A DNA stretch of 54,911 nt, from positions 1-54,911 of the forward strand of contig NZ_JASBTN010000011.1 in assembly GCF_030148435.1 (NCBI RefSeq), written 5' to 3'. This stretch comes from Aliiroseovarius sp. (GTDB lineage Bacteria > Pseudomonadota > Alphaproteobacteria > Rhodobacterales > Rhodobacteraceae). The translations under genes and the position numbers were made by a program. Below are positions 1-8,746 of the stretch, one piece after another. The stretch's first letter is position 1, and the number at the start of each line of letters is the position of its first letter. The notes under the pieces are model-generated. The model saw only the letters and a list, made by a program, of their open reading frames with translations. It searched no databases and had not been told where the DNA came from.

Positions 1-1
1 C

Positions 2-319
2 GGCAAGGATGAACCCGCGCCGTATCCGACCCTGTGCAAGGGCTGTTTCAGCGCAGGCAAGGAGACCGGCCACCTGTTCGAGGATCCGGTCAGCCTGAAC
101 GCCGAAAAGCTGATCCCGGCGCTGGCCAAGGCGGGTGTCACCGCGCTGAAGATCGAAGGCCGCCAGCGCTCGCGCAGCTACGTGGCCCAGGTGGTCAAGA
201 ACTTCCGCGCCGCCGTGGATGCCCAGGCCGAAGGCCGCCCTCTGCCCGAAGGCATGCTGGCCCGCCTGACCGAAGGCCAGGCCGCCACCACCGGCGCCTA
301 CAAGAAGACCTGGAGGTAA
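2..319 (+). CDS. ubiU: UbiU, C-terminal part (peptidase U32 family, 5' end outside window)
   Basis: An open frame enters from the left edge and stops at TAA 317-319, giving about 105 residues of the C-terminal end. It has the U32 family look, with a Cys-rich LCKGCF motif near the visible start and a K-I-E-G-R-Q-R-S motif about 30 residues later. UbiU with UbiV forms the Fe-S dependent, O2-independent hydroxylase of ubiquinone biosynthesis (known for the E. coli family). The next gene starts 5 bp downstream and is a clear UbiV, which makes UbiU much likelier than another U32 protease. The first half, including other cluster cysteines, is off the window. UbiT, the usual third partner, is not seen and may lie upstream. 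Confidence 0.85.
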   Translation, partial: GKDEPAPYPTLCKGCFSAGKETGHLFEDPVSLNAEKLIPALAKAGVTALKIEGRQRSRSYVAQVVKNFRAAVDAQAEGRPLPEGMLARLTEGQAATTGAYKKTWR

Positions 320-324
320 CGCCT

Positions 325-1236
325 ATGGAACTGACCCTTGGAGCCAACCAGTTCTTCTGGAAAGCCGATAACTGGACCGCCTTCTATGACCAGATGGCCG
401 GGGCACCGGTTGACCGCGTCGTGCTGGGCGAGCTTGTGTGCTCGAAACGCATGCCCTTCTACCAGGACCGTATCCCGGCCGCCGTGGAAACGCTGAAGGA
501 GGCGGGCAAGCAGGTCTGCCTGACCTCGCTCGCGCTGATCACGCTGAAACGCGAACGCAAGGCGATGGCCGAACTGGCCGAAACGGGCGTGGAGGTCGAG
601 GTAAACGACCTCACCGCGCTGGCCTATCTGCCGGAAGGGGCGGCCTTCTCGGTCGGTCCACTGGTCAATGTCTATAACGAGGGCACCCTGGCCTGGCTTG
701 CGGACCGGGGCGCCACCCGGATCTGCATTCCGCCCGAACTGCCGCTGGACTCTGTTGCGACGCTTGCCGCCGAAGGTGCCGCGCGCGGTGTCACCATCGA
801 GGTCTGGGCCCATGGCCGCCTGCCGCTGGCGATCTCCGGCCGTTGCTACCACGCGCGGCTGCACAAACGCACCAAGGACAACTGCCAGTTCGCCTGCGAG
901 GATGACCCGGACGGGTTGGCCGTGAAAACGATGGAGGATCAGCCGTTCCTTGCCATGAACGGCGTGCAGACCCTGTCCGACAGCTGCGCCTCGATGGCGT
1001 TGCAATACGAGGCTTTGCGCGACGCGGGCGTCACCGCCCTGCGCCTGTCGCCGCAGACCGGAGACTTCATGGGCGTCTGCACTGCCTGGGCCGATCGCGT
1101 GGCCGGGCGGGTCGACGGCGAAGCCCTGGCGGACCGGCTGGAACCGCTGGTCGGCGGCATGCGACTTTCCGACGGTTTCCTTACCGGCGCGCGTGGGGCA
1201 GACTGGTCCGCGCGTGACGAAAGGAAGACTGCATGA
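325..1236 (+). CDS. ubiV: UbiV, O2-independent ubiquinone biosynthesis protein (U32 family)
   Basis: 303 residues, starting at the ATG that follows a GGAGG motif overlapping the ubiU end. Four cysteines sit at residues 39, 174, 187 and 191. This spacing (C39, then C-x12-C-x3-C) matches the four 4Fe-4S ligands known in E. coli UbiV (39, 180, 193, 197). The protein therefore probably binds a 4Fe-4S cluster and pairs with UbiU to hydroxylate the quinone ring without oxygen, in the cytoplasm. It is translationally coupled: the stop overlaps the next ATG by 4 bp. A frame running further upstream (to 34) only reads through ubiU in another phase and was not used. Confidence 0.92.
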   Translation: MELTLGANQFFWKADNWTAFYDQMAGAPVDRVVLGELVCSKRMPFYQDRIPAAVETLKEAGKQVCLTSLALITLKRERKAMAELAETGVEVEVNDLTALAYLPEGAAFSVGPLVNVYNEGTLAWLADRGATRICIPPELPLDSVATLAAEGAARGVTIEVWAHGRLPLAISGRCYHARLHKRTKDNCQFACEDDPDGLAVKTMEDQPFLAMNGVQTLSDSCASMALQYEALRDAGVTALRLSPQTGDFMGVCTAWADRVAGRVDGEALADRLEPLVGGMRLSDGFLTGARGADWSARDERKTA

Positions 1237-1745
1237 GAATTGCGACCCTGACCGCCGAAGGGCGCGGCGAGACCGACCGCCTTCTGGCCGAACTGGCCGA
1301 GACCCTGATCGCCGAGGGGGTGAAGGCCGCCGGGATCGTCAAGCACATGGCGCATGAAAGCCAGTTCGACAATGGCTGCGACATGCATGTGCGGGTTCTG
1401 CCCGACGGGCCGGTCATCCCGATCACCCAGGCGCTGGGCGCGGGGTCGGACGCCTGCCGTCTGGACCCGGCGGGGATTGCGGCCTCTGTCGCGGCGGTCG
1501 AGGGCGGGGATCTGGCCCATGCCGACCTGCTGATCCTCAACAAGTTCGGCCCCGAAGAGGCCGAGGGGCGCGGTTTCCGCTCCGCCATCGCCACGGCGCT
1601 GGAGGCGGGCGTTCCGGTGCTGGTTGGCCTAGGCATGGGGGCGCAGACCCGCGCGGCCTTCGACGAGTTCACTGCCGGTATGGCCGAGGCGCTGCCCGCC
1701 GAGCCGGGTGCCCTGGCTGCCTGGTGCCGCGCCGGGCGGGTTTGA
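1233..1745 (+). CDS. DUF2478 domain protein
   Basis: 170 residues, overlapping ubiV by 4 bp (ATGA), so it is almost certainly in the same transcript. It has the hallmarks of DUF2478: an N-terminal beta-alpha start, a D-N-G-C-D-M segment near residue 47, G-A-G-S-D-A-C-R-L-D-P, and the strongly conserved L-N-K-F-G-x-E-E-A-E-G-R-G stretch around residues 105-118. The family is of unknown function. It is often found near molybdate or metal-related genes and has a fold suggestive of a nucleotide-binding Rossmann-like domain, but no intact Walker A motif is visible here. Its place directly behind ubiUV suggests a role in anaerobic metabolism, which is inference. Confidence 0.82.
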   Translation: MRIATLTAEGRGETDRLLAELAETLIAEGVKAAGIVKHMAHESQFDNGCDMHVRVLPDGPVIPITQALGAGSDACRLDPAGIAASVAAVEGGDLAHADLLILNKFGPEEAEGRGFRSAIATALEAGVPVLVGLGMGAQTRAAFDEFTAGMAEALPAEPGALAAWCRAGRV

Positions 1746-1755
1746 TCCTGATCAA
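1742..1755. promoter_or_regulatory. Perfect FNR box
   Basis: TTGAT-CCTG-ATCAA is an exact match to the FNR/Anr consensus TTGAT-N4-ATCAA. It overlaps the stop codon of the DUF2478 gene and lies 81 bp upstream of the Fnr-type regulator ATG. That position fits activation or autoregulation of the regulator gene by an Fnr-family protein under low oxygen. Confidence 0.85.
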
Positions 1756-1836
1756 ATCGCGGCGGGGTTTCGTCGGGTAAACCTGCTGCACCATGTCGCG
1801 CGCTTCCGGGCGCGCCTCAAAGTGCTTCGAGGCTGA

Positions 1837-2556
1837 ATGACGGATCCGAAACACCCCTGCGGCCTGTGCCGGTTCAAACAGGACAGCCTTTGGCAACCGG
1901 TCGAAGGTGCTTCTCTGTCGACCCTGACACGGGGCTTCGTGCGGCGCGATCTGGCGGCGGGCGAGGTGGTTTTCAGCCAGGGCACGCCCAGCACCGGGGT
2001 CTATTGCGTCTCGCGCGGGCTGATTGCCCTGCGCGCCTTTGCACCCGATGGCCGCTCGCATCTCCTGCGCCTGGCCTATCCCGGCGAATTGATCGGTTAT
2101 CGTGCCTTCCTGACCGGGCGCGAGCACCGGACCGAGGCCCAGGCGCTGCTGCCGTCGCGCGTCTGCACCGTGGCGGCCCGGGACGCAGGTCAGGTGATCC
2201 GCGCCACGCCTGCGGTGATGGAGCGCCTTGCCACGCGCTGCGCCGACGAGCTTGACAGCTACCAGGACCGTTTGCAGGCGGCTGCGACCCGGTCCAACCA
2301 TGACCGGTTGCTGGCGCTGCTGGAACAGCTGATGCAGGCCCATGGTTCCGAAGTGGACGGTGCGCACCAGATGCGCCTGCCGATCTCGCGTCAGGATATT
2401 TCCGACATGCTGGGCATCCAGCCCGAAACCCTGTCGCGCCTGCTGAAACGCCTGGCCGACGAGGGGCTGGTGCGCAGCTCCGGACGTCGCATCACCATGC
2501 CCATCCGGCCGGACAGGTTTACGCAAGTCAAAAAACAGCGGTTCGCTGTCGGGTAA
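1837..2556 (+). CDS. Crp/Fnr-family regulator with incomplete Fe-S cysteine set
   Basis: 239 residues: a cyclic-nucleotide-binding-like sensor domain (about 25-140), a dimer helix (about 140-165) and a C-terminal winged helix. The recognition helix contains E-T-L-S-R (E197, S200, R201), the E-x-x-S-R signature that reads TTGAT half-sites in FNR. N-terminal cysteines are C8 and C11. The position of the third FNR N-terminal cysteine (six after C11) is Ser17, while the central FNR cysteine (E. coli C122, context S-x-V-C) is matched by C110. Three of four cluster ligands thus remain. It could be an oxygen sensor with altered cluster chemistry or a DnrE/NnrR-like nitric oxide regulator. A perfect FNR box lies upstream. 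Confidence 0.88.
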   Translation: MTDPKHPCGLCRFKQDSLWQPVEGASLSTLTRGFVRRDLAAGEVVFSQGTPSTGVYCVSRGLIALRAFAPDGRSHLLRLAYPGELIGYRAFLTGREHRTEAQALLPSRVCTVAARDAGQVIRATPAVMERLATRCADELDSYQDRLQAAATRSNHDRLLALLEQLMQAHGSEVDGAHQMRLPISRQDISDMLGIQPETLSRLLKRLADEGLVRSSGRRITMPIRPDRFTQVKKQRFAVG

Positions 2557-3158
2557 GACGTTGAGCCATCGGGCCGGAGAGCGCCGTTTCCCACGCGAAA
2601 GTTTCGGTCATGACGCTGACCCCCGGGGACCATGCGGTCGGTCCTGTTGATCTGTTGGGTGGCGGGATTGACGGGCTTTTGCCGATTTCACCAAGGCTGT
2701 CTTCATCTGCCCCCGATCCCGCAGAAACCTTAAAGCGGTTCCACTTGAACCTAAGACAGGTTCGAGTGGAAACGTCATGAAACCAATTAATGTTGTGGGC
2801 GTTTCGAGCAAAACCCGTGCATCAGGATTTTCTCGAAACGCTTTAGAAAAACAGGCAGATCGCGACGCGAGGTCGCAGCAATCTGGCCGGTTCCCACCGG
2901 CGGAAATCCGGGCGCGCCGGTTGTTTTCGCGCACAGTTGCCGTCGATATGCCAGGCATCGTCGTAATAATGACGGGAAACTTGCGGCGCCCACCACAGAT
3001 CGACAACGAAATCCGGCCCGATGTCGCGCCTTGACCAAAGCGGTTGTTTCCGCGCTAACATCGCGCCTATTTTCCTCCATCCGCAGGGAGAGGTGAGTCT
3101 TGTTTTTGAAATCAGGACCAGCCCCGCGCACTGGACACATGACAAGGGAGTCCCGTTC
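2557..3158. other. 602-bp intergenic region with palindromic element and opp leader
   Basis: No convincing gene is visible. It holds a composite palindromic repeat (2731-2845, listed separately). A possible promoter for the opp operon has a TTGACC -35 at 3031-3036 and GCTAAC at 3054-3059, spaced 17 bp; this is weak. A ribosome binding site AAGGGAG at 3144-3150 precedes the oppA start. Confidence 0.5.
2731..2845. repeat. Composite palindromic element (REP/MITE-like)
   Basis: Outer ends are exact inverted copies TAAAGCG (2731-2737) and CGCTTTA (2839-2845). Inside are two stem-loops: arms 2738-2752 and 2758-2773 (nearly perfect, 5-nt loop), and arms 2799-2815 and 2825-2841 (GCGTTTCGAG pairing with CTCGAAACGC, two internal mismatches). 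The nested layout is typical of non-coding intergenic palindromic repeats scattered in alphaproteobacterial genomes. Only this one copy was seen in the window, so the repeat status is inferred from its architecture. Confidence 0.6.
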
Positions 3159-4781
3159 ATGACCTTTTCTACCAAAGCCCTTCTGCTGGCTTCGGCCGTT
3201 TCGCTGGCCGCACCGGCCTTCGCCGCCGGCACCCACCCCGTAACCGGTGAGCCGCTGGCCGACGATCAGACCTTTACCTACCGCGTGCTGGACGAGCACA
3301 CCTCGGTCGACCCGCAGATCGTCGAGGACGTGACCGGTTCCGAGATTGTGCGCGACCTGTTCGAAGGGCTCTACAACCAGGACGCCGAGGGCAACCTGGA
3401 GCCGGGCGTGGCGCTGTCGCATACCGTGAACGAGGACAACACCGTCTATACCTTTACCCTGCGCCCCGATGCCAAGTGGTCGGATGGCAAGACCGTTACT
3501 GCCGGTGACTTCGTCTATGCCTGGCGCCGCCTGGCCGACCCGGCCACCGCGTCGGCCTACCAATGGTATGTCGAGGTCATGAACCTCAAGAACGCCGGAC
3601 CCGTCATGGCCGGTGAAATGGGCCTGGAAGAGCTGGGCGTGCGTGCGATCGACGACACCACGCTGGAAGTCACCCTCGAAAACCCGATGCCCTATTTCGC
3701 GCTGACCACGACCCACACCTCGACCTTCCCGGCGCCTGCCTGGGCGATCGAGGCGCACGGGCCGGACTGGATCAAACCGGGCAACATCGTCGTGAACGGC
3801 GCCTATACCCTGACCGAGCACGTGCCGAACGAGCGCTCCGTGCGCGAGCGTAACCCGATGTACTGGAACAACGACGCCACCATCATCGACAAGGTCGTCG
3901 CGCTGGTCATCAATGACGAGAACGTCGCGCTGACCCGTTATTTCGCCGGCGAGCTGGACCGGACCGAGATCCCGGCCGGTCAGTACCCGTCGCTGAAGGG
4001 GTCGAACCCGGAAGAGGCCACCGTCTTCCCGCGCCTGTGCTCCTACTACTACACGATCAACATGTCGGACAGCGCGCCGGAGTTCCTGAAGGACGTGCGC
4101 GTGCGTCAGGCTCTGTCGCTTGCGGTGAACCGTGACATAATCGTCGAGAAGGTGCTGCAGGGCGGTCAGACCGCAGCCTATACCTTTACCCCGGGCGCCA
4201 CGGCGAACTTCCAGGTTCCGGCCGTCGAATATGCCGGCATGACCCAGGCCGAGCGTAACGCCCGCGCCGCCGAACTGCTGTCTGAGGCTGGGTATGACAA
4301 GTCCAACCCGCTGGAAATCGACCTGATCTACAACACCTCGGAAGCCCACAAGAAAGTGGCGATCGCCATTGCCCAGATGTGGAAACAGACCCTGGGTGTG
4401 AAGGTCACGATGTCGAACCAGGAATGGAAAACCTTCCTGGAGACCCGCGGCAACCAGGACTACCAGATCGCGCGTGCGGGCTGGTGTGGCGACTATAACG
4501 AAGCTTCGACCTTCCTGGATCTGGTCCAGTCGGGCTCGGGCTACAACGACGCCAAATATGCCTCTGCCGAGGTCGACGCCCTGCTGGCCGAAGCCAAGAC
4601 CATGGCCGACCCGCAGGCCAACTACACCAAGATCGAGGAAATCATCGCCGTCGATATGCCGCTGATCCCGATCTACCACTATGCGGGCAACTTCATGATC
4701 GCCACCGACCTGGAAAACTGGCCGGTCAAGAACGTCGAGCAGAACTGGTATTCGCGCAACCTGTACAAGATTGCCGAATGA
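3159..4781 (+). CDS. oppA: Oligopeptide ABC transporter, periplasmic substrate-binding protein
   Basis: 540 residues. The ATG at 3159 is chosen because it has a good ribosome binding site (AAGGGAG) and begins a classic Sec signal peptide (basic start, hydrophobic core, cleavage near A-F-A-A, residues 1-23). An in-frame ATG at 3021 would only add a non-signal leader. The mature part is an SBP family 5 (OppA/DppA) protein, with a conserved D-x-x-x-V-Y-A-W-R-R-L motif near residue 120 and V-R-Q-A-L-S-L-A-V-N-R-D in the second lobe. It binds peptides in the periplasm and delivers them to OppBC. It is the first gene of oppABCDF. Confidence 0.93.
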   Translation: MTFSTKALLLASAVSLAAPAFAAGTHPVTGEPLADDQTFTYRVLDEHTSVDPQIVEDVTGSEIVRDLFEGLYNQDAEGNLEPGVALSHTVNEDNTVYTFTLRPDAKWSDGKTVTAGDFVYAWRRLADPATASAYQWYVEVMNLKNAGPVMAGEMGLEELGVRAIDDTTLEVTLENPMPYFALTTTHTSTFPAPAWAIEAHGPDWIKPGNIVVNGAYTLTEHVPNERSVRERNPMYWNNDATIIDKVVALVINDENVALTRYFAGELDRTEIPAGQYPSLKGSNPEEATVFPRLCSYYYTINMSDSAPEFLKDVRVRQALSLAVNRDIIVEKVLQGGQTAAYTFTPGATANFQVPAVEYAGMTQAERNARAAELLSEAGYDKSNPLEIDLIYNTSEAHKKVAIAIAQMWKQTLGVKVTMSNQEWKTFLETRGNQDYQIARAGWCGDYNEASTFLDLVQSGSGYNDAKYASAEVDALLAEAKTMADPQANYTKIEEIIAVDMPLIPIYHYAGNFMIATDLENWPVKNVEQNWYSRNLYKIAE

Positions 4782-4795
4782 TCTGACCTGAAACC

Positions 4796-4824
4796 GGGCG
4801 TCGCGCGTTCCCCGCGCGGTGCCC
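4796..4824 (+). promoter_or_regulatory. Intercistronic stem-loop between oppA and oppB
   Basis: The arms GGGC and CGCGCG (4796-4807) pair with CGCGCG and GCCC (4813-4824) around a 5-nt loop, with an internal GT bulge. There is no real T-run. Such a hairpin just after a binding-protein gene often stabilises its mRNA 3' end or dampens downstream expression, so more OppA than OppB would be made. The function is inferred. Confidence 0.45.
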
Positions 4825-4889
4825 CTTTGCCTTCCCGGAGCGCGGACTGGCCCAGACGGACCGCCCCCAGACACAAGGCCCGAGACCCT

Positions 4890-5813
4890 ATGTTCAACTT
4901 CATTCTCCGCCGGGTTGCCGTGGCAATCCCGACGCTGCTGATCCTGCTGGTGGCCTCCTTCTGGCTCATGCAGACAGCGCCAGGTGGTCCCTTCACCTCG
5001 GAACGCCCGCTGCCGCAGCAGGTTCTGGACAACATCAACGCGAAATACGGCCTGGACGACCCGCTGTGGAAACAGCTGTGGAACTACCTGGTCGGTATCG
5101 CGACCGAATTCGACTTCGGCCCGTCCTACAAATACAAGGACCGCACGGTGAACGACATAATCGCGCAGGGCTTCCCGGTGACGCTGACCTACGGGATCAT
5201 CTCGTTTCTTGTGGCAGTGATCGTCGGCGGCGCGCTGGGCGTGGCGGCTGCCATTCGCCAGAACAGCTGGCTGGACTATTTCGCCGTGGGCGTGACCATC
5301 GGTGCGCAGGTGCTGCCGAATTTCGTCATGGGCCCGATCCTGATCCTGGTCTTTACCCTCTGGCTGGGCTGGCTGCCCGGGGGTGGCTGGAACGGTGGCC
5401 AGTGGCAGCACATCATCATGCCGGTGATTGCACTGTCGACCTCCTACATGGCCTCGATCGCGCGCCTGACACGCTCGTCCATGCTGGAAGTGCTGCGCTC
5501 GAACTTCATCCGCACCGCGCGGGCCAAGGGCCTGCCGGATCGCACCATCATCCTGCGCCACGCGCTGAAACCCTCGCTCTTGCCGGTGATCAGCTACCTC
5601 GGCCCGGCCTTCGTGGGCATGGTCACGGGCAGCTTCATCATCGACGCGATCTTCGGCACTGGCGGCATCGGCTATTTCTATGTCAACTCGGCCTTCAACC
5701 GCGACTACGCGGTGATGATGGGGCTGACGATCCTTCTGGGCTCGATGACGATCCTGTTCAACATGGTGATCGACATCCTCTACGCCTGGATCGATCCGAA
5801 GATCCGGCTGTGA
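4890..5813 (+). CDS. oppB: Oligopeptide ABC transporter permease OppB
   Basis: 307 residues. The start at 4890 gives the typical OppB/DppB N-terminus M-F-x-F-I-L-R-R with the first membrane helix at once. The rest fits a binding-protein-dependent permease with about six membrane segments. The EAA-loop region is visible as R-T-A-R-A-K-G-L-P-D near residue 210, which docks to the ATPases. It forms the channel with OppC in the inner membrane. An in-frame ATG at 4827 lacks a ribosome binding site and would add an unlikely 21-residue leader. Confidence 0.93.
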   Translation: MFNFILRRVAVAIPTLLILLVASFWLMQTAPGGPFTSERPLPQQVLDNINAKYGLDDPLWKQLWNYLVGIATEFDFGPSYKYKDRTVNDIIAQGFPVTLTYGIISFLVAVIVGGALGVAAAIRQNSWLDYFAVGVTIGAQVLPNFVMGPILILVFTLWLGWLPGGGWNGGQWQHIIMPVIALSTSYMASIARLTRSSMLEVLRSNFIRTARAKGLPDRTIILRHALKPSLLPVISYLGPAFVGMVTGSFIIDAIFGTGGIGYFYVNSAFNRDYAVMMGLTILLGSMTILFNMVIDILYAWIDPKIRL

Positions 5814-5823
5814 GGAGGGCGAC

Positions 5824-6771
5824 ATGACAGACAAACTCGTTCAACCCTTCTCGCAGAAGCGCACCGCCGAACTGGCCGAGAACCTCTCGGCCGGTGGCGA
5901 GGTAAAGGGCCGCTCGCTCTGGGCCGATGCGCGCCGCCGGTTCGTTGCGAACCGCGCCGCCATGGCCTCGGTCGTGGTGCTGGTGCTGATCTTCGCCTTC
6001 TCGCTTTTCGGCGACCACGTGACCCAGTTCGACAACGAGACCATCGACTGGGACGTCATGGGCTCGGTCAAGGAGCTGGGGGCGCCCTCGCTGACAAATG
6101 GCCACTGGTTCGGCTTCGACGAAAGCGGGCGCGACCTCTATGCCCGCGTGGTTCAGGGCAGCCGGATTTCGCTGTCCGTTGGCCTGGTCGGCGCCTTCAT
6201 CGCGGTGATGGTCGGCACGCTTTATGGCTCGGTCGCGGGCTTCGTCGGCGGGCGTGTGGACGGCGTCATGATGCGCCTGGTCGATATCTTCATGTCGATC
6301 CCCTACATGTTCGTGCTGATCCTGCTGCTGGTGGTGTTCGGGCGTTCAATCTCGATGCTCTTCGTGGGGATCGGCCTCACGGCCTGGCTCGACATGAGCC
6401 GGATCGTGCGCGGCCAGACGCTGAGCCTGAAAAACCGTGAATTCGTCGAGGCCGCCGTGGCCATCGGCGTGCCCACCCACCGTATCATCCTGCGCCATAT
6501 CGTGCCCAACCTTCTGGGCGTGGTGGTGGTCTATGCCACCCTGCTGGTGCCGCAGATGATCCTGACGGAAAGCTTCATTTCCTTCCTGGGCCTGGGCGTT
6601 CAGGAACCGGACACGAGCTGGGGCGCGCTGATTTCCGAAGGGGTGAAGAGCATGAACTACGGCACGCTCTGGCAGCTGGCCTTCCCGCTGTGCTTCTTCG
6701 TGATCACGATCTTCTGTTTCTTCTTCATCGGGGACGGTCTGCGCGATGCGCTCGACCCCAAGGATCGCTGA
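5824..6771 (+). CDS. oppC: Oligopeptide ABC transporter permease OppC
   Basis: 315 residues, 10 bp after oppB, with GAGGAGGG just upstream of the ATG. It has an N-terminal cytoplasmic leader, a first helix near residues 45-65 (A-S-V-V-V-L-V-L-I-F), then the OppC permease core with F-G-F-D-E-x-G-R-D-L near residue 95 and an EAA-type loop (V-E-A-A-V-A-I-G) near residue 207. It pairs with OppB to form the membrane channel. Length and order are standard for the family. Confidence 0.93.
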   Translation: MTDKLVQPFSQKRTAELAENLSAGGEVKGRSLWADARRRFVANRAAMASVVVLVLIFAFSLFGDHVTQFDNETIDWDVMGSVKELGAPSLTNGHWFGFDESGRDLYARVVQGSRISLSVGLVGAFIAVMVGTLYGSVAGFVGGRVDGVMMRLVDIFMSIPYMFVLILLLVVFGRSISMLFVGIGLTAWLDMSRIVRGQTLSLKNREFVEAAVAIGVPTHRIILRHIVPNLLGVVVVYATLLVPQMILTESFISFLGLGVQEPDTSWGALISEGVKSMNYGTLWQLAFPLCFFVITIFCFFFIGDGLRDALDPKDR

Positions 6772-6780
6772 GGTTTGACG

Positions 6781-7761
6781 ATGGCACTTCTTGAAGTCCG
6801 TGACCTGAGCGTCACATTCGATACTCCCGATGGCACCGTGACCGCGGTGGACCGGATCAGCTTCGACCTGCGCCGGGGCGAGACCCTGGGCATCGTTGGT
6901 GAAAGCGGATCGGGCAAAAGCCAGACGGTGTTTGCCATGATGGGCCTGCTCGCTCAAAATGGCCGCGCGGGTGGGTCGGTCAAACTGGATGGGCAAGAGA
7001 TCCTGAACGCGCCGCTGCCGCTCCTGAACGCGATCCGCGCGGAACGCATCGCGATGATCTTTCAGGATCCGATGACCTGCCTGAACCCCTATCTGCGCGT
7101 GTCCGACCAGATGGCCGAGGTGTTGCAGCTGCACAAGGGCATGTCCAAGCGGGACGCGGTCAAGGAAAGCGTGTGCATGCTGGATGCGGTGCGCATTCCC
7201 GAGGCCAAGAAACGGGTGAACATGTATCCGCACGAGTTCTCGGGCGGTATGCGGCAGCGGGTGATGATCGCCATGTCGCTTCTGTGCAAGCCCGATATCC
7301 TGATCGCGGATGAACCGACCACGGCGCTGGACGTGACCGTGCAGGCGCAGATCATGACGCTGATGGCCGACCTGCAGAAGGAACTTGGCATGGCCATCGT
7401 GTTGATTACCCACGACCTGGGCGTGGTGGCGGGATCCTGCAAGGAAACCCTGGTCATGTATGGCGGGCAGCAGATGGAATACGGCACCACCGAGGGGCTG
7501 TTCGAGCTTCCGACCCATCCCTACACGATGGGGCTGCTGAAAGCCGTGCCGCGTCTGGACGTGGAAAGCGCCGAACTGGCCACTATCCCGGGCAGCCCGC
7601 CCAACATGATGAACATGCCCCACGGCTGCCCGTTCGAGCCGCGCTGCGGCTTTTCGGACGAGACCTGCCTGCATCACCGCCCGGCGCTGACCGGGGTGCC
7701 CGGGCGCGCGGTGCGCCGCCGGGCCTGTCACCGCACGCTGGAGGAGTTGACCAATGACTGA
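6781..7761 (+). CDS. oppD: Oligopeptide ABC transporter ATPase OppD
   Basis: 326 residues. The ATG at 6781 is preferred over an upstream TTG at 6775 because GAGG lies 7-10 bp before it. Walker A is G-E-S-G-S-G-K-S near residue 40, the signature is F-S-G-G-M-R-Q-R, and Walker B is [11 protein letters not shown]. The C-terminal oligopeptide/dipeptide domain has the C-P-F-E-P-R-C and C-x-x-x-x-P pattern that binds an Fe-S cluster in some DppD/OppD proteins. The 3' end overlaps oppF by 8 bp, so the two are translationally coupled. Confidence 0.93.
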   Translation: MALLEVRDLSVTFDTPDGTVTAVDRISFDLRRGETLGIVGESGSGKSQTVFAMMGLLAQNGRAGGSVKLDGQEILNAPLPLLNAIRAERIAMIFQDPMTCLNPYLRVSDQMAEVLQLHKGMSKRDAVKESVCMLDAVRIPEAKKRVNMYPHEFSGGMRQRVMIAMSLLCKPDILIADEPTTALDVTVQAQIMTLMADLQKELGMAIVLITHDLGVVAGSCKETLVMYGGQQMEYGTTEGLFELPTHPYTMGLLKAVPRLDVESAELATIPGSPPNMMNMPHGCPFEPRCGFSDETCLHHRPALTGVPGRAVRRRACHRTLEELTND

Positions 7762-8740
7762 GCAATCCCCCCTTCTGACCGTTCGTGACCTGAAGGTCTG
7801 GTTCGACGTGAAACGCCCCGGCGCCATGCCCTGGACCCCGGTGGACAAGCTCAAGGCCGTGGATGGCGTGAGCTTTGACCTGAAACCCGGGGAGACCCTG
7901 GGCATCGTCGGCGAAAGCGGCTGTGGCAAATCCACGCTGGCGCGCGCCGTCATGCGCATGGTCCCGACCGAGGCGGGGCAGGCGCTCTGGCTTGGCCAGG
8001 ACCTGTTGGAGATGTCGAAACGCGAGATGCGCGCGCATCGCAAGGAAATGCAGATGATCTTCCAGGATCCCCTTGCGTCCCTGGACCCGCGCATGACCAT
8101 AGGCCAGATCGTCGCCGAACCGCTCAAGACCCATTTCCCGGGCCTCTCGACGCCCGAGGTCAAGGACCACGTGCGTGAGGTTCTGGACCGGGTCGGCATC
8201 CTGCCCAACATGATAAACCGTTACCCGCACGAATTCTCCGGCGGCCAGTGCCAGCGCATCGGCATCGCCCGGGCGCTGATCGTGAAGCCCAGGTTGATCA
8301 TCTGTGACGAACCGGTCTCGGCGCTGGATGTGTCGATCCAGGCGCAGGTGATCAACCTTCTGATGGAGTTGCAGGAAGAACTGGGTCTGAGCCTGATCTT
8401 CATTGCCCATGACCTGAGCGTGGTAAAACACATCTCGGACCGGGTCATGGTGCTCTACCTGGGCAATGTGGCGGAAATTTCCGAGGCCAGCCAGCTCTAC
8501 CGGTCGCCCGGCCATCCCTATACCGAGGCGCTGATCTCGGCGGTGCCGATCCCGGATCCGCAGGCGGAACGCGAAAAGGAAGTCATGCTGCTGGACCGCG
8601 ACCTGCCTTCGCCGCTGAACCCGCCCTCGGGCTGTGTGTTCCGCACCCGCTGTCCAATCGCCGAAGAGCGCTGTGGGCAGTCCAGGCCGCCGCTCAAGGA
8701 TCTGGGCAAGGGCCAACAGGTTGCCTGCCACCTGAGATGA
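7754..8740 (+). CDS. oppF: Oligopeptide ABC transporter ATPase OppF
   Basis: 328 residues. Walker A is G-E-S-G-C-G-K-S-T near residue 55, the signature E-F-S-G-G-Q-C-Q-R is near residue 160, and Walker [13 protein letters not shown] follows. The C-terminal OppF-type domain contains [10 protein letters not shown] and a last Cys near the end. It forms the ATPase heterodimer with OppD. It is the last gene of the operon, followed by a terminator. Confidence 0.93.
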   Translation: MTEQSPLLTVRDLKVWFDVKRPGAMPWTPVDKLKAVDGVSFDLKPGETLGIVGESGCGKSTLARAVMRMVPTEAGQALWLGQDLLEMSKREMRAHRKEMQMIFQDPLASLDPRMTIGQIVAEPLKTHFPGLSTPEVKDHVREVLDRVGILPNMINRYPHEFSGGQCQRIGIARALIVKPRLIICDEPVSALDVSIQAQVINLLMELQEELGLSLIFIAHDLSVVKHISDRVMVLYLGNVAEISEASQLYRSPGHPYTEALISAVPIPDPQAEREKEVMLLDRDLPSPLNPPSGCVFRTRCPIAEERCGQSRPPLKDLGKGQQVACHLR

Positions 8741-8746
8741 GGAAAG

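Noticed and set aside
2787..5834. A 1015-codon open frame on the minus strand opposite oppA and oppB
   Set aside because: It is antisense to well-supported transporter genes, has shadow-frame composition and no recognisable domain.
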